Part shown: positions 60,232 to 64,000 of the stretch, in pieces | Numbering within the stretch: the first letter of the stretch is position 1 | How the letters are laid out: every line of letters starts with the position of its first letter | Source: Microbacterium sp. H83 | Lineage (GTDB): Bacteria; Actinomycetota; Actinomycetes; Actinomycetales; Microbacteriaceae | Assembly (NCBI RefSeq): GCF_001650405.1 | Contig: NZ_LWCU01000056.1 | Coordinates: 53,900 to 117,899, forward strand | Direction of reading: 5' to 3' | Length of the DNA stretch: 64,000 bases | Translations under genes and position numbers: made by a program | The notes under the pieces: generated by a model | What the model was told of the DNA's origin: nothing | Databases searched by the model: none | The model's input: the letters and a program-made list of their open reading frames with translations, nothing else

Positions 60232-61734
60232 ATGAGTGGCCCCATTCTCAGAGTGGAGGGGATCAGCAAGGGATTCCCGGGTGTCCAGGCGCTCAAGGAC
60301 GTGCATCTCGAGGTGCGCGCCGGCGAGGTGCTGGTCCTCGTGGGAGAGAACGGCGCGGGCAAGTCCACGCTGATGAAGATCCTCTCCGGGATCTACACCA
60401 AGGACGAGGGCACCATCACGTTCGAGGGTGAGGAGGTCGAGCTCACCAGCCCGCTGCAGGCGCAGCAGCTCGGCATCACGATCATCCACCAGGAGCTGAA
60501 CCTGATGCCCGACCTCACGGTCGCGCAGAACATCTTCGTGGGGCGCGAGCCCACCACGGGGCCGTTCCTGTCGGAGCGCAAGCTCAACGCGCAGACGGCC
60601 GAGCTGCTGCAGCGACTGGGCATCCGCCTCGACCCACGGCAGCTGGTCGGCGAGCTCACGGTCGCCGAGCAGCAGATGGTCGAGATCGCGAAGGCGCTGT
60701 CCTTCAACGCCAAGGTGCTCATCATGGACGAGCCGACCTCCGCGCTCACCGACTCCGAGGTCGAGACGCTCTTCCTCCTGATCGAGCAGCTGCGCTCCTC
60801 CGGTACCGGCATCGTCTACATCTCGCACCGCATGGACGAGCTGCGTCGCCTGGCCGACCGCGTGACGGTGCTGCGAGACGGCACATACATCGGATCACTG
60901 GACAAGCAGGAGATCACGATCCCGAAGATCATCGAGATGATGGTCGGCCGCGTGATCGACGAGGGAACGCGCCCGCAGGCTCGAGAGCACGCGAACGACC
61001 CCGTGGTGCTCGACGTGCAGGGCCTGTCGACGAAGACGCTCCTGAAGGACGTGTCGTTCCAGCTGCACAAGGGCGAGATCCTCGGGTTCGCCGGCCTCAT
61101 GGGCGCGGGGCGCACCGAGACCGCGCGCGCCATCATCGGCGCCGACCACCGCGACGCCGGGACGATCACCATCGGCGGCCGCGACGTGCGGATCACGCAG
61201 CCCGCGGATGCCGTGAAGCACGGCGTCGGCTACCTCTCGGAGGACCGCAAGCTCCTCGGCCTCATGCTCGAGCAGGACGTGACGTTCAACACCGTGCTCG
61301 CCTCCCTCGGGTCGTACGCGAACGGGATCGGCTGGATGGGTGACGGCAAGGCCAAGAACCGCACCAAGGAGTACGTCCAGCAGCTGCGCGTCAAGACGCC
61401 CTCGGTCAATCAGGTCGTCAAGCTGCTCTCCGGAGGCAACCAGCAGAAGGTCGTCATCGCCCGGTGGCTGATGCGCGACTGCGACATCCTCATCTTCGAC
61501 GAGCCGACCCGAGGGATCGACGTCGGCGCGAAGGAGGAGATCTACCGCCTGATGCAGCAGCTCGCCGATCAGGGAAAGTCCATCATCGTCATCTCGTCGG
61601 AGCTGCCGGAGATCCTCCGAGTGGCGAACCGCATCGCGGTCTTCGCCAACGGACGCATCACCGGCACACTCCGCAACGAGGACGCCAGCCAGGAGAAGAT
61701 CATGCAACTCGCAGCCCACGGAGAGGAAGACTGA
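60232..61734 (+). CDS. Sugar ABC importer ATPase (RbsA/MglA type, duplicated)
   Basis: 500 residues with two ATPase halves. First half: Walker A GENGAGKST near residue 42, signature-like LTVAEQQMVEIAKAL, Walker B VLIMDEPTSALTDSE. Second half: Walker A region FAGLMGAGRTE (lacking the P-loop Lys, normal in RbsA), LSGGNQQKVVIARWL, LIFDEPTRGIDVGAKEEIY. It energises CUT2-type uptake of a monosaccharide with the permease and binding protein encoded next. AAGGAAG ribosome site; ATGA overlap with the permease gene. Confidence 0.92.
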   Translation: MSGPILRVEGISKGFPGVQALKDVHLEVRAGEVLVLVGENGAGKSTLMKILSGIYTKDEGTITFEGEEVELTSPLQAQQLGITIIHQELNLMPDLTVAQNIFVGREPTTGPFLSERKLNAQTAELLQRLGIRLDPRQLVGELTVAEQQMVEIAKALSFNAKVLIMDEPTSALTDSEVETLFLLIEQLRSSGTGIVYISHRMDELRRLADRVTVLRDGTYIGSLDKQEITIPKIIEMMVGRVIDEGTRPQAREHANDPVVLDVQGLSTKTLLKDVSFQLHKGEILGFAGLMGAGRTETARAIIGADHRDAGTITIGGRDVRITQPADAVKHGVGYLSEDRKLLGLMLEQDVTFNTVLASLGSYANGIGWMGDGKAKNRTKEYVQQLRVKTPSVNQVVKLLSGGNQQKVVIARWLMRDCDILIFDEPTRGIDVGAKEEIYRLMQQLADQGKSIIVISSELPEILRVANRIAVFANGRITGTLRNEDASQEKIMQLAAHGEED

Positions 61735-62765
61735 TGAGCGCTCCGCAGAACGGATCGTCCACGACGACGATCATCCAGACCGCCGTCGACGAGAACACCG
61801 ACAAGCGCGACGTCGCCGGCTTCCTGAAGCGCCAGGTCCAGCAGTCCCTCGCGTTCGGCACCCTGATCGTGCTCGTGCTGTTCTTCTCGATCGCCAGCCC
61901 GAACTTCTTCACGTTCAGCAACATCGCGACCGTGCTGCTGTCGACGGCCGTCATCGGCATCCTCGCCCTCGGCACCACCTTCGTGATCATCACCGGCGGC
62001 ATCGACCTGTCGATCGGAACCGGCATGGCGCTGTGCGCGGTGATGACCGGCGTCATCGTCACGAACATGGGGCTGCCGGTGTGGATCGGCGTCATCGGCG
62101 GCGTCCTCACCGGCGTGCTGATGGGACTCGTGAACGGCATCAACATCACGTTCCTGCGCCTGCCGCCGTTCATCGCGACCCTCGCGATGATGATGATCGC
62201 CGGCGGCCTCGCCCTCGTGATCTCGAACGTCGCGCCGATCTACTTCTCGACCTCGGCCCCCGACTTCAAGAAGATCGCCCTCGGCGTGATCGTCCCCGGC
62301 ATCCCGAACGCCGTGCTCATCACCGCCGCCCTCGCGGTCGTGGCGTGGCTCGTGCTGTCGAAGACCCTGCTCGGTCGCTACACCTTCGCGATCGGATCGA
62401 ACGAGGAGGCCACCCGCCTCTCGGGCGTGAACACCCGCCGCTGGACGATCTTCATCTACATGTTCGCCGGCGCCTTCACCGGTGTCGCGGGCATCGTGAT
62501 CGCCTCCCGACTGGACTCGGCGCAGCCGCAGATCGGCATGGGATACGAGCTGCAGGCCATCGCGGCCGTGATCATCGGCGGCACCTCGCTGCTCGGCGGA
62601 CGCGGCTCGATCCTCGGCACCGTCATCGGCGCGCTCATCATGAGCGTGCTCGTCAACGGCCTGCGCATCATGTCGATCCAGACCGAATGGCAGAACATCG
62701 TCGTCGGCATCGTCGTGCTGCTCGCCGTGTTCCTCGACTCGCTGCGCAACCGCCAGCGCACCTGA
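61734..62765 (+). CDS. Sugar ABC importer permease (RbsC type)
   Basis: 343 residues. About 45 charged N-terminal residues, then eight to ten membrane segments. GTTFVIITGGIDLSIG, LRLPPFIATLAMM, NEEATRLSGVNTRRW and AVIIGGTSLLGGRGSILGT are RbsC hallmarks. The start codon overlaps the ATPase stop. Part of the CUT2 importer; its monosaccharide is unknown but ribose, fucose or a ketose are the candidates suggested by context. Confidence 0.93.
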   Translation: MSAPQNGSSTTTIIQTAVDENTDKRDVAGFLKRQVQQSLAFGTLIVLVLFFSIASPNFFTFSNIATVLLSTAVIGILALGTTFVIITGGIDLSIGTGMALCAVMTGVIVTNMGLPVWIGVIGGVLTGVLMGLVNGINITFLRLPPFIATLAMMMIAGGLALVISNVAPIYFSTSAPDFKKIALGVIVPGIPNAVLITAALAVVAWLVLSKTLLGRYTFAIGSNEEATRLSGVNTRRWTIFIYMFAGAFTGVAGIVIASRLDSAQPQIGMGYELQAIAAVIIGGTSLLGGRGSILGTVIGALIMSVLVNGLRIMSIQTEWQNIVVGIVVLLAVFLDSLRNRQRT

Positions 62766-62818
62766 CCCCCAACCGTCGGCCCCGGCCGGCACCCACCACA
62801 GAGAACAATGGAGTTTCC

Positions 62819-63820
62819 ATGAAATTCGGCAAGAAGACCGCATTCGCGGCACTCGTGGCCGCATCCGCCCTCGTCTTCGCGGGCTGTGCAGGCGGTGGCG
62901 ACGTCATCGAAGAAGGCAGCGGCGGCAGCGGAGGCAGCGGCGACGGCGAGATGTACATCGCCCTCGTCTCGAAGGGCTTCCAGCACCAGTTCTGGCAGGC
63001 CGTCAAGAAGGGCGCGGAGCAGAAGGCCGAGGAGCTCGGCGTGCGCATCACGTTCGAGGGACCGGCCGCCGAGACCGAGATCGCACAGCAGCTCGAGATG
63101 CTCACCAGCGCCATCGACAAGAACCCGAACGCCATCGCCTACGCCGCCCTCGACCCCGAGGCGTGCGTCGCCCCGCTCGAGCAGGCGAAGTCGAAGGACA
63201 TCCCGGTCGTCTACTTCGACGCCCCGTGCAACGGCGACGTGGGCCTGAGCCTCGCCGCCACCGACAGCAAGGTCGCCGGAGCGCTCGCGGCCGAGCACAT
63301 GGCGGAGCTCATCGGCGGATCGGGCAAGGTCGCGATCGTGGGCCACTCGCAGATCAACTCGACCGGTGTCGAACGTCGTGACGGCTTCGTCGAGAAGATC
63401 GAGTCGGACTACCCCGACATCGAGATCGTCGACATCCAGTACGGCGACGGCGACCACCTGAAGTCGGCTGACATCGCCAAGACCCTCATCGCCGCGAACC
63501 CCGACCTCAAGGGCATCTACGGCACCAACGAGGGCTCCGCGATCGGCATCGTCAACGCGGTGAACGAGCTGGGTCTCGAGAAGGGCAAGATCAAGATCGT
63601 CGGCTTCGACTCGGGCGCGGCCCAGATCAACGCGATCAAGGACGGCACGATGGCCGGCGCCATCACGCAGGACCCGATCGGCATCGGCGCGCAGGTCGTG
63701 CAGGCGGCCTACGACGCGGCCAACGGCGACTCGGTCGACGAGTTCTACGACACGGGTTCGTACTGGTACGACAGCACGAACCTCGAGGACGACAAGATCG
63801 CCGCCGTCCTCTACGAGTGA
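62819..63820 (+). CDS. Sugar-binding lipoprotein of the ABC importer (RbsB type)
   Basis: 333 residues. Lipoprotein signal with lipobox FAGC (Cys22), then a Gly/Ser linker with GSGGSGGSGDG and the periplasmic-binding-protein type-1 fold: YIALVSKGFQHQFWQAVKKGAEQKAEELGV, AIAYAALDPEACVAPLEQAKSKDIPVVYFD, GIYGTNEGSAIGIVNAVNE, IKIVGFDSGAAQINAIKDG. Sequence features do not reveal the sugar. Last gene of the importer operon, ending at a strong terminator. Confidence 0.92.
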   Translation: MKFGKKTAFAALVAASALVFAGCAGGGDVIEEGSGGSGGSGDGEMYIALVSKGFQHQFWQAVKKGAEQKAEELGVRITFEGPAAETEIAQQLEMLTSAIDKNPNAIAYAALDPEACVAPLEQAKSKDIPVVYFDAPCNGDVGLSLAATDSKVAGALAAEHMAELIGGSGKVAIVGHSQINSTGVERRDGFVEKIESDYPDIEIVDIQYGDGDHLKSADIAKTLIAANPDLKGIYGTNEGSAIGIVNAVNELGLEKGKIKIVGFDSGAAQINAIKDGTMAGAITQDPIGIGAQVVQAAYDAANGDSVDEFYDTGSYWYDSTNLEDDKIAAVLYE

Positions 63821-63836
63821 CCTGAGCGGCACGCAG

Positions 63837-63869
63837 AGAGCCCCTCGCCTTCGGGCGGGGGGCTCTTTC
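63837..63869 (+). terminator. Rho-independent-type terminator after the importer
   Basis: AGAGCCCCTCGCC and GGCGGGGGGCTCT pair with one mismatch around a TTCG tetraloop, followed by TTT. Confidence 0.85.
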
Positions 63870-63964
63870 ATGTCTGTCGGGGCCGGGTGCGGCTCGGTTC
63901 GGGCTGTCGGTGCGGGCTCGCGGTGCGGGCTCGGACGGCTGGGCGGGGGGTCTGGTGCCGGGGA

Positions 63965-64000
63965 CGGATAGCTGGTGCATGCTCGGATAGCTGGTGCATG
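63965..64000. repeat. 17-bp direct repeat at the window edge
   Basis: CGGATAGCTGGTGCATG occurs at 63965-63981 and again at 63984-64000, a 19-bp period. The sequence between the terminator and these repeats is G-rich and shows no gene. Confidence 0.85.

Overview
The window is ordinary, gene-dense chromosome from a very high-GC actinobacterium. The best fit is Microbacteriaceae, close to Microbacterium. This is inferred from extreme third-position GC, many GTG starts with 4-bp ATGA/GTGA overlaps, a coproporphyrin-dependent haem pathway, a DUF222/HNH protein and sugar importers without their own ATPase. I see no rRNA, tRNA, CRISPR array, insertion sequence or prophage. No gene-free stretch exceeds 300 bases.

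Layout. 1-8800: haem synthesis (hemE, cgoX/hemY, chdC, hemC, hemD, hemB, hemL), interrupted by a three-gene envelope cluster (YtxH, holin-like, DUF3618-like). 8835-18061: a DUF222/HNH protein, a small unknown, an orphan ABC ATPase with a long acidic and His-rich tail, a 3-hydroxyisobutyryl-CoA hydrolase-like gene and a heterodimeric ABC exporter. 18232-22878: a D-Ala-D-Ala carboxypeptidase-like protein and a TPP-riboswitch-controlled ECF importer (YkoE-D-C type). 22939-25508: a probable yybP-ykoY (Mn2+) riboswitch before a TerC protein and a CNNM/CorC protein. 25517-39577: mixed metabolism (APH-like kinase, Roadblock-like protein, several SDRs, TauE/SafE permease, ankyrin lipoprotein, KDPG aldolase, L7/L12-like membrane protein, rlmN, LysR, hydroxybutyrate dehydrogenase, hydrolases, DUF4407, aldo/keto reductase). 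39642-45007: a sugar ABC importer (permeases and binding protein), a class V aminotransferase and a divergent FadR-type regulator. 45046-48969: ACT protein, MATE exporter, Cds1-like cysteine desulfhydrase and an unknown membrane protein.

49037-63820 is a sugar catabolism island. It holds rbsK-rbsD-gntR with a divergent transaldolase-like gene, and what looks like the complete non-phosphorylative L-fucose route: aldo/keto reductase, fuconolactonase, L-fuconate dehydratase, SDR dehydrogenase and FAH-family hydrolase under a FadR-type regulator. It then has a LacI regulator, a ketose 3-epimerase-like enzyme and an RbsA-RbsC-RbsB type importer. Repeated operator-like words link these units. ATCSGATGT elements lie at both fucose promoters and before the importer. 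TTGTAATTACAA-like elements lie before the KDPG aldolase, between rbsK and the transaldolase, and before the importer. A pair of LacI-type palindromes flanks the epimerase promoter. The importer promoter region therefore appears to combine two sugar signals. Nothing here is an obviously new defence or mobile system. The most original material is this operator network, a repeated 83-bp inverted-repeat element (30375 and 57902), the His-rich ABC tail and the duplicated L7/L12-like membrane protein.
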